NCBI GenBank assembly: GCA_002082585.1
Contig: CP020563.1
Location: 6,566,001 to 6,630,000, forward strand
Origin: Kitasatospora albolonga
GTDB lineage: Bacteria > Actinomycetota > Actinomycetes > Streptomycetales > Streptomycetaceae
Length of the DNA: 64,000 bases
Reading direction: 5' to 3'
This document shows positions 9,249 through 16,808 of the stretch, piece by piece. Each line of letters starts with the position of its first letter. Positions within the stretch are counted from its first letter, which is position 1. The position numbers were made by a program, and so were the translations under genes. Under the pieces are notes generated by a model. The model ran no database searches and was not told the origin of the DNA. It saw only the letters and a list, made by a program, of their open reading frames with translations.

Positions 9249-9267
9249 TTAGGTGAGCCTAACCTTA
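9249..9267 (-). promoter_or_regulatory. Iron box (DmdR/IdeR operator)
   Basis: TTAGGTGAGCCTAACCTTA is a near-perfect iron box embedded in a longer AT-rich palindrome (9245-9271, TTAATTAGGT...CCTTAATTA). It lies 61-79 bases upstream of the ABC half-transporter start on the minus strand and about 140 bases before the plus-strand gene at 9407. The minus-strand operon is the more likely target. Confidence 0.88.
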
Positions 9268-9406
9268 ATTATCTGTGTGTGGGCAGAGCTTTCTCCCGTT
9301 CAAAGGAAGGGAGTTCGGCCGCGGAGCGTGGAAGAGGGGACCGGAACGCGGTGCCGGAGACGGTGACGACTGGTCACGTACAGGTTCGTGGACCATACTG
9401 CCCGCC

Positions 9407-9955
9407 GTGGAGCAGAGCATAGATTCGAACAAGAAGCCCGAGTTCGCCGCAGGCATCGACCCGGCGTTCATCCCCCTTCCCGGCCTGACGGCAGCCGCCG
9501 GGCCCCGGAAGGCCGAACCGGAAGCGGAGGCCGGACCGGAGACGGACCCGGAGCTCGACGAAGCTCCCGAAGCGTCCGAGAAGGCAGACGCGGCGGCTCC
9601 CGGTGCCGACGCCGATGCCGACGCGGAAGCGGAAGCAGGCACCGAAGCGGAAGCGGAGGAGAAGGAAGCCGGGGAGGGGCCGGTCTTCGAGGTCAGCGAC
9701 CGTCGCGGCTCGATCCGGGTCGCCGCCGAGGGCATCACGTTCCGGCTGGACGACCAGGAGGCCGAGTTCGGCTGGGACGAGATCGGGGCGGTGGAGATCA
9801 CCCCGGCCCGCTTCGGCCGCCGGTTGACCGTGACCGTGCACCTGCCCGGCCCGCGCTGGTTCAACGCCGAGGTCGAGGCGGAGAGCCGGGCCCGGCTCAA
9901 GGAGTGGCCGGCCGAGCTGGACGCCGTCCTGGACGCCTACTTCGAGGAGTCCTGA
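9407..9955 (+). CDS. Conserved hypothetical protein with acidic Ala/Glu linker
   Basis: This 182-residue protein starts at GTG 9407. It has a short head, then a low-complexity Glu/Ala/Asp stretch (about residues 35-90, repeating EAEA and DADAD) and a compact folded C-terminal part of about 85 residues beginning FEVSDRRGSIRV. No signal peptide or membrane segment is seen. I do not recognise a function. The tail looks like a small beta-rich (PH-like) domain, but this is only an impression. A hairpin follows its stop. Confidence 0.6.
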   Translation: MEQSIDSNKKPEFAAGIDPAFIPLPGLTAAAGPRKAEPEAEAGPETDPELDEAPEASEKADAAAPGADADADAEAEAGTEAEAEEKEAGEGPVFEVSDRRGSIRVAAEGITFRLDDQEAEFGWDEIGAVEITPARFGRRLTVTVHLPGPRWFNAEVEAESRARLKEWPAELDAVLDAYFEES

Positions 9956-9966
9956 GCGCCCGTCCC

Positions 9967-10005
9967 CGGCTCCCGGCACCGCCTCACTCGCGGCGCCGGG
10001 AGCCG
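9967..10005. terminator. Hairpin between convergent genes
   Basis: An 11-bp perfect stem is formed by CGGCTCCCGGC (9967-9977) and GCCGGGAGCCG (9995-10005) with a 17-base loop. It lies just after the stop at 9955 and overlaps the 3' end of the convergent dedA, as expected for a bidirectional terminator. There is no U-tract, which is usual in Streptomyces. Confidence 0.55.
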
Positions 10006-10640
10006 TCGCGGCCCCGGACGCGCATCACCACGTAACAGATCAGCGCCAGCGCGGCGAGGCCCAGCACGACCTTCGACATGATGCCGATGTACGTCCCGAC
10101 GACGTCCCAGCGGTCGCCGAGCCAGTAACCCGCCAGTACCAGCACGGTGTTCCACACCAGGCTGCCCACCGTCGTCAGCCCGACGAACAGCGGCAGCGGC
10201 ATGCGCTCCACACCCGCGGGCACCGAGATCAGGCTCCGGAAGACCGGCACCATCCGGCCCAGGAGCACCGCCTTGGTGCCGTGGCGGGCGAACCACTCCT
10301 CCGTACGCACCAGGTCGGAGGGCTTGACCAGCGGCAGCCTGGCCCACAGGGCGTGCATCCGCTCCCGGCCGAACACGGCCCCGAGCCCGTACAGCGCGAC
10401 CGCCCCCACGACCGAGCCCAGCGTCGTCCAGAACAGGGCGGAGGCCAGGCTGAGCACGCCCTGCGCCGCGGCGAACCCGGTCAGCGGCAGGATGATCTCG
10501 CTCGGCAGCGGCGGGAACAGGTTCTCCAGGGCGATGGCCAGGCCCGCGCCGGGCCCGCCGAACGTCTCGACCAGGTCGGTGGCCCAGCCCGCGATGCCGC
10601 CCTGCGGTTCCTCGGCGGCGGCTGTCAGTGCGAGCTGCAT
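9984..10640 (-). CDS. DedA-family membrane protein
   Basis: This 218-residue DedA/SNARE-associated (VTT) protein has an N-terminal re-entrant motif ENLFPPLPSEIILPLTG and the conserved region FARHGTKAVLLGRMVPVFRSLISVPAG, with acidic and arginine residues needed in the family. It has about four to five membrane segments and a basic tail. DedA proteins are linked to undecaprenyl-phosphate or phospholipid flipping and to membrane-potential homeostasis. ATG 10640 is preceded by GGAGACC. It is divergent from the DeoR gene. The long frame upstream of this start is a shadow. Confidence 0.88.
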   Translation of the reverse strand: MQLALTAAAEEPQGGIAGWATDLVETFGGPGAGLAIALENLFPPLPSEIILPLTGFAAAQGVLSLASALFWTTLGSVVGAVALYGLGAVFGRERMHALWARLPLVKPSDLVRTEEWFARHGTKAVLLGRMVPVFRSLISVPAGVERMPLPLFVGLTTVGSLVWNTVLVLAGYWLGDRWDVVGTYIGIMSKVVLGLAALALICYVVMRVRGRDGSRRRE

Positions 10641-10833
10641 GGGGGGTCTCCGGCGGTGCTGGTCGGGTGCGCGGAGGGAGGGCAGGCCGCGTCCTGCCCG
10701 TCCATGATCCCTCAGGCCCCGCCGGGCACCACCGGCCGGGCTCCTGTGCGAGGCTTGCGGCGGTCCGGCCACCGGCGACCGCGTTCCCGGGAAGCGTGGC
10801 GCCCGGCACCGGACGGCGGAGGAGGAGACGCAC

Positions 10834-11631
10834 GTGGCCAGGGACGCCCGGTGGGACGCGCTGCTGGAGCTGGTCGGCAGGCACGGCAGGGTGGAGGTCG
10901 AGGAGGCGGCGGCGGAGCTCGCCGTATCGCCCGCCACCATCCGCCGCGACCTCGACCAGCTCGCCGAACAGCACCTGCTCACCCGCACCCGGGGCGGGGC
11001 GGTCGCGCACGGGGTCTCCTACGAGCTGGCGCTGCGCTACAAGACCGGCCGCCACGCCCCCGAGAAGCAGGCCATCGGCCGCGCGGTCTCCGGACTCGTC
11101 GCCGTCGGCGAGGTGGTCGGCCTGACCGGCGGTACGACGGTGACCGAGGTGGCCCGCGCGCTGGCGGTACGCCCCGACATCGTCGGCGAGACGGCGGTGG
11201 CGGGCGGCGCGCCGACGCTCACCGTCGTCACCAACGCGCTCAACATCGCGAGCGAACTGGCGATCCGGCCGCAGATCAAGATGGTCGTCACGGGCGGGGT
11301 GGCGAGGCCCCAGTCGTACGAGCTGACGGGCCCGCTGGCCGTCGGGGTGATGAACGAGATCACGCTCGACGTCGCGGTCCTCGGGGTGAACGCCATCGAT
11401 ATCGAACGCGGCGCCTACGTCCACCACGAGGGCGAGGCGAGCGTCAACCGGCTGCTCGCGGAGCGGGCGCAGCGGGTGGTGGTCGCCGCCGACTCCTCGA
11501 AGATCGGCAAGCGGGCCTTCGCCCGGGTCTGCGACCTCGGTCTGGTCGACGTCCTGGTCACCGACTCCCATGTCACGGCCGAGGCGAGGGACCGGTTCGG
11601 GGAGGCGGGCGTCCAGGTGATCACGGTGTGA
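10834..11631 (+). CDS. DeoR-family transcriptional regulator
   Basis: This 265-residue regulator has an N-terminal DeoR helix-turn-helix (AAAELAVSPATIRRDLDQLAEQHLLTRTRGGA, about 20-55). The C-terminal sugar-phosphate sensor domain has the expected TGGTTVTEVARAL, TNALNIASEL, VVTGGVARPQSYELTGPLA and DSSKIGKRAFARV segments. It begins at GTG 10834. Proteins of this type (AgaR/GlcR group) repress sugar catabolism genes and are released by phosphorylated sugars. No sugar genes adjoin it, so its target is elsewhere or is itself. Its final codons VITV fall in a 15-bp tandem repeat. Confidence 0.88.
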   Translation: MARDARWDALLELVGRHGRVEVEEAAAELAVSPATIRRDLDQLAEQHLLTRTRGGAVAHGVSYELALRYKTGRHAPEKQAIGRAVSGLVAVGEVVGLTGGTTVTEVARALAVRPDIVGETAVAGGAPTLTVVTNALNIASELAIRPQIKMVVTGGVARPQSYELTGPLAVGVMNEITLDVAVLGVNAIDIERGAYVHHEGEASVNRLLAERAQRVVVAADSSKIGKRAFARVCDLGLVDVLVTDSHVTAEARDRFGEAGVQVITV

Positions 11632-11708
11632 GTGATCATGGTGTGGGTGATCACGGGTTCCGGGTGACGGCGGTCCGTGTGATGACGGTCCGTGTGATGA
11701 CGGTGTGA
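11617..11708. repeat. Degenerate 15-bp tandem repeat, six units
   Basis: Units start at 11617, 11632, 11647 (17 bases), 11664, 11679 and 11694. Each reads GTGATNACGG followed by TGTGA, TCCGT or a variant. The first unit encodes the end and stop of the DeoR gene and the rest is non-coding, so a coding 3' end has apparently been copied outward. Confidence 0.8.
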
Positions 11709-11834
11709 GACCGACCCGATCCGGTCCTTCGCCGTGTCGTTGGTACGCCGAACGGGTGAGGGGCGAGAGGATTGGCCGATGAACAGTGAGTGCAGCCGGC
11801 GCGGACCCGCCCGGCTCGACGACGGGGTGGCCCT

Positions 11835-12239
11835 GTGAGCAGGTACGACAGGTACGACAGATATGACGCCACCGACGAACAGTGGGAGGGGCTGGCCCAG
11901 GTCGTACCCCTGCGCGGCCGCGACGAGTGGCCGTCCCGGATCGACCACCGCACGGTCCCGGACGAACGTGCGGCCGAGCAGCGCCGCCTGGTGGTGCTGC
12001 GGGTGCAGGTCTTCGCGGACGCCCGCGAGGTCGCGGAGTACCTGGTCGCCCAGGTGCCGGTGCTGCTCGACCTGACGGCGGCGGAGACGGACGTGGCCAA
12101 GCGGATTCTCGACTTCAGCAGCGGTGTGGTGTTCGGGCTCGGCAGCGGTATGCACCGCGTCGACCGGAACGTCTTCCTGCTCGCGCCGGAGGGCATGGAG
12201 GTCGAGGGGGTCACCCCCGCGGGCCTCACCCAGGCGTAG
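11835..12239 (+). CDS. sflB: SepF-like cell-division protein (SflB-like)
   Basis: This 134-residue protein is of the SepF/DUF552 family. A short flexible head with the repeated RYD tripeptide is followed by the compact domain with VLRVQVFADAREVAEYL, then PVLLDL, a RILDFSSGVVFGLG helix-turn and a VFLLAPEGMEV strand. SepF proteins link FtsZ to the membrane. Streptomyces carry extra SepF-like proteins (SflA, SflB) that affect branching and septation. The membrane-targeting amphipathic helix of true SepF is not evident. GTG 11835 is chosen because upstream codons are arginine-rich shadow sequence. The symbol rests on the gene order I remember from S. coelicolor. Confidence 0.78.
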   Translation: MSRYDRYDRYDATDEQWEGLAQVVPLRGRDEWPSRIDHRTVPDERAAEQRRLVVLRVQVFADAREVAEYLVAQVPVLLDLTAAETDVAKRILDFSSGVVFGLGSGMHRVDRNVFLLAPEGMEVEGVTPAGLTQA

Positions 12240-12262
12240 GACTCCCGGTGCCCCTCGCCTTT

Positions 12263-12286
12263 CCGGACGCCCCTCGGGGCGTCCGG
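12263..12286. terminator. Perfect hairpin after the SepF-like gene
   Basis: CCGGACGCCCC (12263-12273) is followed two bases later by its complement GGGGCGTCCGG (12276-12286). The 11-bp inverted repeat lies 24 bases past the stop at 12239 and 25 bases before the next start, which fits a terminator. Confidence 0.6.
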
Positions 12287-12310
12287 GGCGGCGGTGGTAG
12301 ACCTGGGGCC

Positions 12311-12670
12311 GTGACAGAACTCGATGTGGCAGAACTCCAGCGGCGGCTGGCCGCGTTCGCGGCGGCACGGGACTGGGGGCAGTACCACACCCCGAAGAAC
12401 CTGGCGGCGGCCCTCAGCGTCGAGGCGTCCGAACTGGTGGAGATCTTCCAGTGGCTGACGCCCGAGCAGTCCGCGCGGATCATGGACGACCCCGAAGCGG
12501 CCCACCGCGTCGCCGACGAGGTCGCCGATGTGCTCGCCTACCTCCTCCAGTTCTGCGAGGTGCTGGGCATCGACCCGCTGCGGGCGCTGGCGGCCAAGAT
12601 GGACCGGAACGAGCGGCGCTTCCCCGTGCCGAACCCTCCGGAACCCCAGGATCGTCACTCTTCGGAGTGA
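12311..12670 (+). CDS. MazG-like nucleotide pyrophosphohydrolase
   Basis: This 119-residue all-alpha NTP-pyrophosphohydrolase resembles RS21-C6/MazG-type house-cleaning enzymes that hydrolyse (d)NTP to the monophosphate and pyrophosphate. The Mg-binding acidic motifs are visible: EASELVEIFQW (about 38-48) and DEVADVLAYLLQF (about 72-84). The lead segment DWGQYHTPKNLAAAL is typical of the family. It starts at GTG 12311, whose reading frame leads straight into the conserved part. It is cytosolic, probably sanitising damaged nucleotides, with dNTP preference not determinable here. Confidence 0.85.
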   Translation: MTELDVAELQRRLAAFAAARDWGQYHTPKNLAAALSVEASELVEIFQWLTPEQSARIMDDPEAAHRVADEVADVLAYLLQFCEVLGIDPLRALAAKMDRNERRFPVPNPPEPQDRHSSE

Positions 12671-12675
12671 TCAAC

Positions 12676-12702
12676 TTATCCACAATCGACTTGGTGTCCA
12701 CA
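12676..12702 (+). promoter_or_regulatory. Two DnaA-box-like sites
   Basis: TTATCCACA (12676-12684) is an exact consensus DnaA box, and GTGTCCACA (12694-12702) differs by one base from the Streptomyces box TTGTCCACA. Both are in the same orientation, 18 bases apart, in a comparatively AT-rich 124-base gap. They could titrate DnaA or regulate the next gene. Chance is not excluded. Confidence 0.4.
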
Positions 12703-12794
12703 GATTTCCGATTTCCTCTGGCCTGACGGTGCCTTATCCCTCACTGTGGGTAATGAATGAGGTGAGCGGGTTTTCGTACGGACGGGGGAAACGC

Positions 12795-13295
12795 ATGGAA
12801 GCGGAGCGACTCATCGAGACGGGGCGGCGGGCCCTGGCGGAGAGCCGGGGCGCGCTGGACGTGATGGCGGAGGCATGGCAGGCGCAGGCCCTCGCCCGGA
12901 CGGTCGGCAGCAGGCTGGCCCTGGACGGCCCGAGGGAGTTACGGGGCGAGGCGCGGGCCCTGGGGGAGATCGGCGGCGGCTGCTCGGCGCCGGACCACCC
13001 GGCGGTCCTCTCCCGGGGCGCGAGGGCGGCGCAGCTCTCCGGGATCGCCGATGTGCGGGCGGCCCTGACGGGGCTCGCGCTGCTGCTCGGCGAGGCCGGG
13101 ATCGCGCTCGTCGGGGTGGCCTGCGACACGGGGGAGGACGGTCTCTACTGGCAGTGCATCGAGGCCATGGACGCCGCCGACGAGTCGCTGGACCGGGTGC
13201 ACGGGCTGCTGAGACGGCTTGCCGAGCGGGAGAGGGAGCGCGACGGACCCTACGGCGGGATACGCGGCCCCGCCGCGTCGGCGACGGGGCTCTGA
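12795..13295 (+). CDS. Conserved actinobacterial protein of unknown function (DUF6099-like)
   Basis: This 166-residue, mainly helical soluble protein has no signal peptide. It begins MEAERLIETGRRALAESRG and continues with Ala/Leu-rich helices, a GIADVRAALTGLALLLGEAG core and a charged ending (LAERERERDGPYGG). ATG 12795 follows GGGGGAA. The resemblance to DUF6099 is from memory. No function is known. The upstream gap carries DnaA-box-like sites. A weak run of GGACCCGCCG-like repeats (about 13300-13375) follows the stop. Confidence 0.65.
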   Translation: MEAERLIETGRRALAESRGALDVMAEAWQAQALARTVGSRLALDGPRELRGEARALGEIGGGCSAPDHPAVLSRGARAAQLSGIADVRAALTGLALLLGEAGIALVGVACDTGEDGLYWQCIEAMDAADESLDRVHGLLRRLAERERERDGPYGGIRGPAASATGL

Positions 13296-13389
13296 GGCGG
13301 GACCCGCCGCTGAGCTCCGAGGGAAGGACCGCTGTCGGGGAAGGCCCGTGCTGAGGGAGGACCCGCCGGTGAAGGGGCAGGATGGGGGC

Positions 13390-14313
13390 ATGGATCTTCG
13401 CATCTTCACCGAGCCCCAGCAAGGGGCCGACTACGACACCCTGCTCACCGTCGCCAAGGCCACCGAGGACCTCGGCTTCGACGCCTTCTACCGCTCGGAC
13501 CACTACCTCCGCATGGGCTCCGGCGACGGTCTGCCCGGACCGACCGACGCCTGGATCACGCTGGCCGGTCTGGCGCGCGAGACCCGGCGGATCAGGCTCG
13601 GCACACTGATGACGGCGGGCACGTTCCGGCTGCCCGGCGTGCTCGCCATCCAGGTGGCCCAGGTCGACCGGATGTCCGGCGGCCGGGTCGAACTGGGGCT
13701 GGGCGCGGGCTGGTTCGAGGAGGAGCACAGGGCCTACGGCATCCCGTTCCCGAAGGAGAAGTTCGGCCGCCTGGAGGAGCAGCTGGCGATCGTCACCGGC
13801 CTGTGGGCCACGGAGATCGGCAAGACCTTCAGTTACGACGGCACCTACTACCAGCTCACCGACTCGCCCGCGCTGCCGAAGCCTGCCCAGGCCAAGGTGC
13901 CCGTCCTGATCGGCGGCCACGGCGCGACCCGCACCCCGCGCCTGGCCGCGCAGTACGCGGACGAGTTCAACATCCCCTTCGCCTCCCTGGAGGACAGCGA
14001 GAAGCAGTTCGGCCGGGTCCGGGCGGCGGCCGAGGCGTTCGGGCGGCAGCCGGACGACCTGGTGTACTCCAACGCCCTGGTCGTCTGCGCGGGCAAGGAC
14101 GACGCGGAGGTGGCCCGGCGGGCGGCGGCCATCGGCCGGGAGGTGGAGGAGCTGAAGGCCAACGGGCTGGCCGGCTCGCCCGCCGAGGTCGTCGACAAGA
14201 TCGGCCGGTACGCGGCGATCGGGTCCTCCCGGATCTACCTCCAGGTCCTGGACCTGGACGATCTGGACCACCTGGAGCTGATCTCCTCACAGATCCAGTC
14301 CCAGCTGAACTGA
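13390..14313 (+). CDS. LLM-class F420-dependent oxidoreductase
   Basis: This 307-residue luciferase-like TIM-barrel oxidoreductase is of the F420-dependent group. Features are an N-terminal strand MDLRIFTEPQ, the cofactor-side segment FDAFYRSDHYL, IRLGTLMTAGTFRLPGVLA, the family signature GRVELGLGAGWFEEEHRAYGIPFP, and KVPVLIGGHGATRTPRLAAQYADEFN. Such enzymes use reduced coenzyme F420 (or FMN) to reduce or oxidise small molecules. ATG 13390 is well placed before the conserved start. It is 39 bases from the methyltransferase that follows and may be co-transcribed with it. The substrate is unknown. Confidence 0.87.
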   Translation: MDLRIFTEPQQGADYDTLLTVAKATEDLGFDAFYRSDHYLRMGSGDGLPGPTDAWITLAGLARETRRIRLGTLMTAGTFRLPGVLAIQVAQVDRMSGGRVELGLGAGWFEEEHRAYGIPFPKEKFGRLEEQLAIVTGLWATEIGKTFSYDGTYYQLTDSPALPKPAQAKVPVLIGGHGATRTPRLAAQYADEFNIPFASLEDSEKQFGRVRAAAEAFGRQPDDLVYSNALVVCAGKDDAEVARRAAAIGREVEELKANGLAGSPAEVVDKIGRYAAIGSSRIYLQVLDLDDLDHLELISSQIQSQLN

Positions 14314-14352
14314 CACCGCGTCCGGCCCCGGCAGGGGCGAGGAGGAGATGAC

Positions 14353-15270
14353 ATGAGCTCCGGCCGTACGCTCGCCGAAGCGCTGGCGGAGGGACCCGTC
14401 CTGCTGGACGGCGGCCTCTCCAACCAGTTGGAGGCACAGGGGTGCGACCTCTCCGACGCGCTCTGGTCGGCCCGGCTGCTGGCCGACGCGCCGGAACAGA
14501 TCGAGGCCGCCCACCTGGCGTATCTGCGGGCCGGGGCACAGGTGCTCATCACCTCCGGCTACCAGGCCACGTTCGAGGGGTTCGCGCGCCGGGGCATCGG
14601 TCCCGAGCGGGCCGGGGCGCTGCTCGCCCGCAGCGTGGAGCTGGCCCGGCGGGCCTCCGCGGCGGCCCGCCGGGCCGGTCCCGGGCGGGAGGTCTGGGTC
14701 GCCGCGTCGCTCGGCCCGTACGGGGCGATGCTCGCGGACGGCAGCGAGTACCGGGGACGGTACGGGCTCACCGTCCGGGAGCTGGAGCGCTTCCACCGCC
14801 CCCGGGTGGCCGCGTTCGCCGGGGCCGGGCCCGATGTGCTGGCGCTGGAGACGGTGCCGGACGTGGACGAGGCCGAGGCGATGGTGCGGGTGGCCGAGGA
14901 GACCGGGCTGCCGTTCTGGCTCTCGTACAGCGTGGCGGGCGGCCGGACCCGGGCCGGGCAGCCGCTGGAGGAGGCGTTCGCGGTGGCCGCCGGGCGGGAG
15001 GCGGTGGTGGCCGTCGGGGTCAACTGCTGCGATCCGGCCGAGGCGGAGGAGGCCGTGCGGACGGCGGTGGCGGTCACGGGGAAGCCGGCCGTGGTCTACC
15101 CGAACAGCGGGGAGGGCTGGGACGCCGGTGGCAGGGGGTGGACCGGGCGGAGCACGTTCGACCCGGGGCGGGTGCGGGCCTGGACGGAGGCCGGGGCGCG
15201 GCTCGTCGGAGGCTGCTGCCGGGTGGGGCCGGACCGGATCGAGGAGCTGGCGGCGCTGCTGGAGCGCTGA
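14353..15270 (+). CDS. mmuM: Homocysteine S-methyltransferase
   Basis: This 305-residue zinc enzyme transfers a methyl group to homocysteine, probably from S-methylmethionine or SAM, to give methionine. The zinc ligands are in place: Cys225 in VGVNCC and Cys288/Cys289 in GGCCR. The start LLDGGLSNQLEAQGCDL and ITSGYQATFEGF are also typical of the MmuM family, and there is no folate or cobalamin domain. ATG 14353 follows GAGGAGATGAC. Methionine recycling beside an SAM-using RNA methyltransferase (Hen1) may be coincidental but is metabolically fitting. Confidence 0.88.
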   Translation: MSSGRTLAEALAEGPVLLDGGLSNQLEAQGCDLSDALWSARLLADAPEQIEAAHLAYLRAGAQVLITSGYQATFEGFARRGIGPERAGALLARSVELARRASAAARRAGPGREVWVAASLGPYGAMLADGSEYRGRYGLTVRELERFHRPRVAAFAGAGPDVLALETVPDVDEAEAMVRVAEETGLPFWLSYSVAGGRTRAGQPLEEAFAVAAGREAVVAVGVNCCDPAEAEEAVRTAVAVTGKPAVVYPNSGEGWDAGGRGWTGRSTFDPGRVRAWTEAGARLVGGCCRVGPDRIEELAALLER

Positions 15271-15329
15271 GCCGGAGGGCGTCGAAAATGCCTGGTGAGG
15301 GGTGGGAGGTGGAGACCATACTCGGACAG

Positions 15330-16808
15330 GTGTTCCTGACCATCAGTACGACCGGCATCCCTGAACGTCCCGCCACGGACCTCGGTTTCCTGCTGCACAA
15401 GCACCCCGACCGGGCGCAGACGTTCTCCACTTCCCACGGCACCGCGCACGTCTTCTACCCCGAGGCGTCCGCCGAGCGCTGCACGGCCGCACTCCTGCTG
15501 GAGGTGGACCCGGTGGCTCTGGTGCGGCGCGGCAAGGGCAAGGGCCGGGGCGGCGCCCCCGACGCGGCGCTCGCGCAGTACGTCAACGACCGCCCCTACG
15601 CGGCCTCCTCGCTGCTCTCGGTCGCCCTCGCGGCCGTGTTCAAGTCCGCGCTGGGCGGGGTCTGCCGGGCCCTGCCCGAGCGGGCCGGGGCCCCGCTGCC
15701 GCTGCGGATCGAGGTGCCCGCGCTGCCTGCCCGGGGCGGTGCGGAGCTGGTGCGCAAGCTGTTCGCGCCGCTCGGCTGGGAGCGGGTCGAGGTGGCGGCG
15801 GTGGCGCTGGACGAGCGGTTCCCCGAGTGGGGCGACTCCCGCTACGTACGCCTGGAGCTGGCGGGGGAGCTGCGGCTCGCCGACGCCCTGCGCCAGCTCT
15901 ACATCCTGCTGCCGGTGCTCGACGACGCCAAGCACTACTGGGTCGCGCCCGACGAGGTGGACAAGCTGCTGCGGGCCGGTGAGGGCTGGCTGGCCGACCA
16001 CCCCGAGCGCTCCCTCATCACCCGGCGCTACCTCTCCCACCGCTGGGGGCTGACCCGCCAGGCCGACCAGGCCCTGGAGCTCGTCCGGCTCGCGGAGTCG
16101 GACGACCTGGACGTGGAGAGCGTCGACAACGCGGTGGACGAGAGCACCGACACCGAGGAGAAGCCGGTCCCGCTCGCAGAGCACCGGCGCACCGCGATCC
16201 TCGAGGCGCTGCGTACGGCCGGGGCGCACCGGGTGCTCGACCTGGGCTGCGGCCAGGGCCAGTTGGTGCAGGCGCTCCTCAAGGACGTGCGGTTCACCGA
16301 GATCGTCGGCGTCGACGTGTCGATGCGCGCCCTCACCATCGCCTCGCGCCGGCTCAAGCTGGACCGGATGGGGGAGCGGCAGGCGGACCGGGTGACCCTC
16401 CGGCAGGGCTCCCTCACCTACACGGACAAGCGGCTCAAGGGGTACGACGCCGCCGTGCTCAGCGAGGTGATCGAGCACGTCGACCTGGACCGGCTGCCCG
16501 CCCTGGAGTACGCGGTCTTCGGCTCGGCCCGCCCGCGCACGGTGCTCGTGACCACGCCCAACGTGGAGTACAACGTCCGCTGGGAGACCCTCCCGGCCGG
16601 GCATGTGCGCCACGGGGACCACCGCTTCGAGTGGACCAGGGCCGAGTTCCGCCGGTGGGCGGGGAAGGTCGCCGAACGCCACGGCTACACCGTCGCGCAC
16701 CTGCCCGTCGGCCCGGACGACCCCGAGGTCGGCCCGCCCACCCAGCTGGCCGTCTTCACCCTGACCGACACGGAGACCTACAAGAAGAAGGAGGCGAAGG
16801 CCGCATGA
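15330..16808 (+). CDS. hen1: Bacterial Hen1: 3'-terminal RNA ribose 2'-O-methyltransferase
   Basis: This 492-residue enzyme methylates the 2'-OH of the broken 3' end of RNA before repair, marking the repaired junction against renewed cleavage. The N-terminal half (1-270) is the Hen1_N ligase-activating domain, with the conserved head FLTISTTGIPERPATDLGFLLHKHP. The C-terminal half is the SAM methyltransferase: motif I VLDLGCGQG at 302-310, metal ligands E379, E382 and H383 in EVIEH, and a later HGDHRFEW. GTG 15330 starts at the conserved head. ATG 15288, behind GGAGGG, would add 14 residues and is a real alternative. Its stop overlaps pnkp by 4 bp. Confidence 0.92.
   Translation: MFLTISTTGIPERPATDLGFLLHKHPDRAQTFSTSHGTAHVFYPEASAERCTAALLLEVDPVALVRRGKGKGRGGAPDAALAQYVNDRPYAASSLLSVALAAVFKSALGGVCRALPERAGAPLPLRIEVPALPARGGAELVRKLFAPLGWERVEVAAVALDERFPEWGDSRYVRLELAGELRLADALRQLYILLPVLDDAKHYWVAPDEVDKLLRAGEGWLADHPERSLITRRYLSHRWGLTRQADQALELVRLAESDDLDVESVDNAVDESTDTEEKPVPLAEHRRTAILEALRTAGAHRVLDLGCGQGQLVQALLKDVRFTEIVGVDVSMRALTIASRRLKLDRMGERQADRVTLRQGSLTYTDKRLKGYDAAVLSEVIEHVDLDRLPALEYAVFGSARPRTVLVTTPNVEYNVRWETLPAGHVRHGDHRFEWTRAEFRRWAGKVAERHGYTVAHLPVGPDDPEVGPPTQLAVFTLTDTETYKKKEAKAA

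Noticed and set aside
12676..12702. Replication origin
   Set aside because: Only two DnaA-like boxes are present, with no dnaA/dnaN neighbours and no box cluster.
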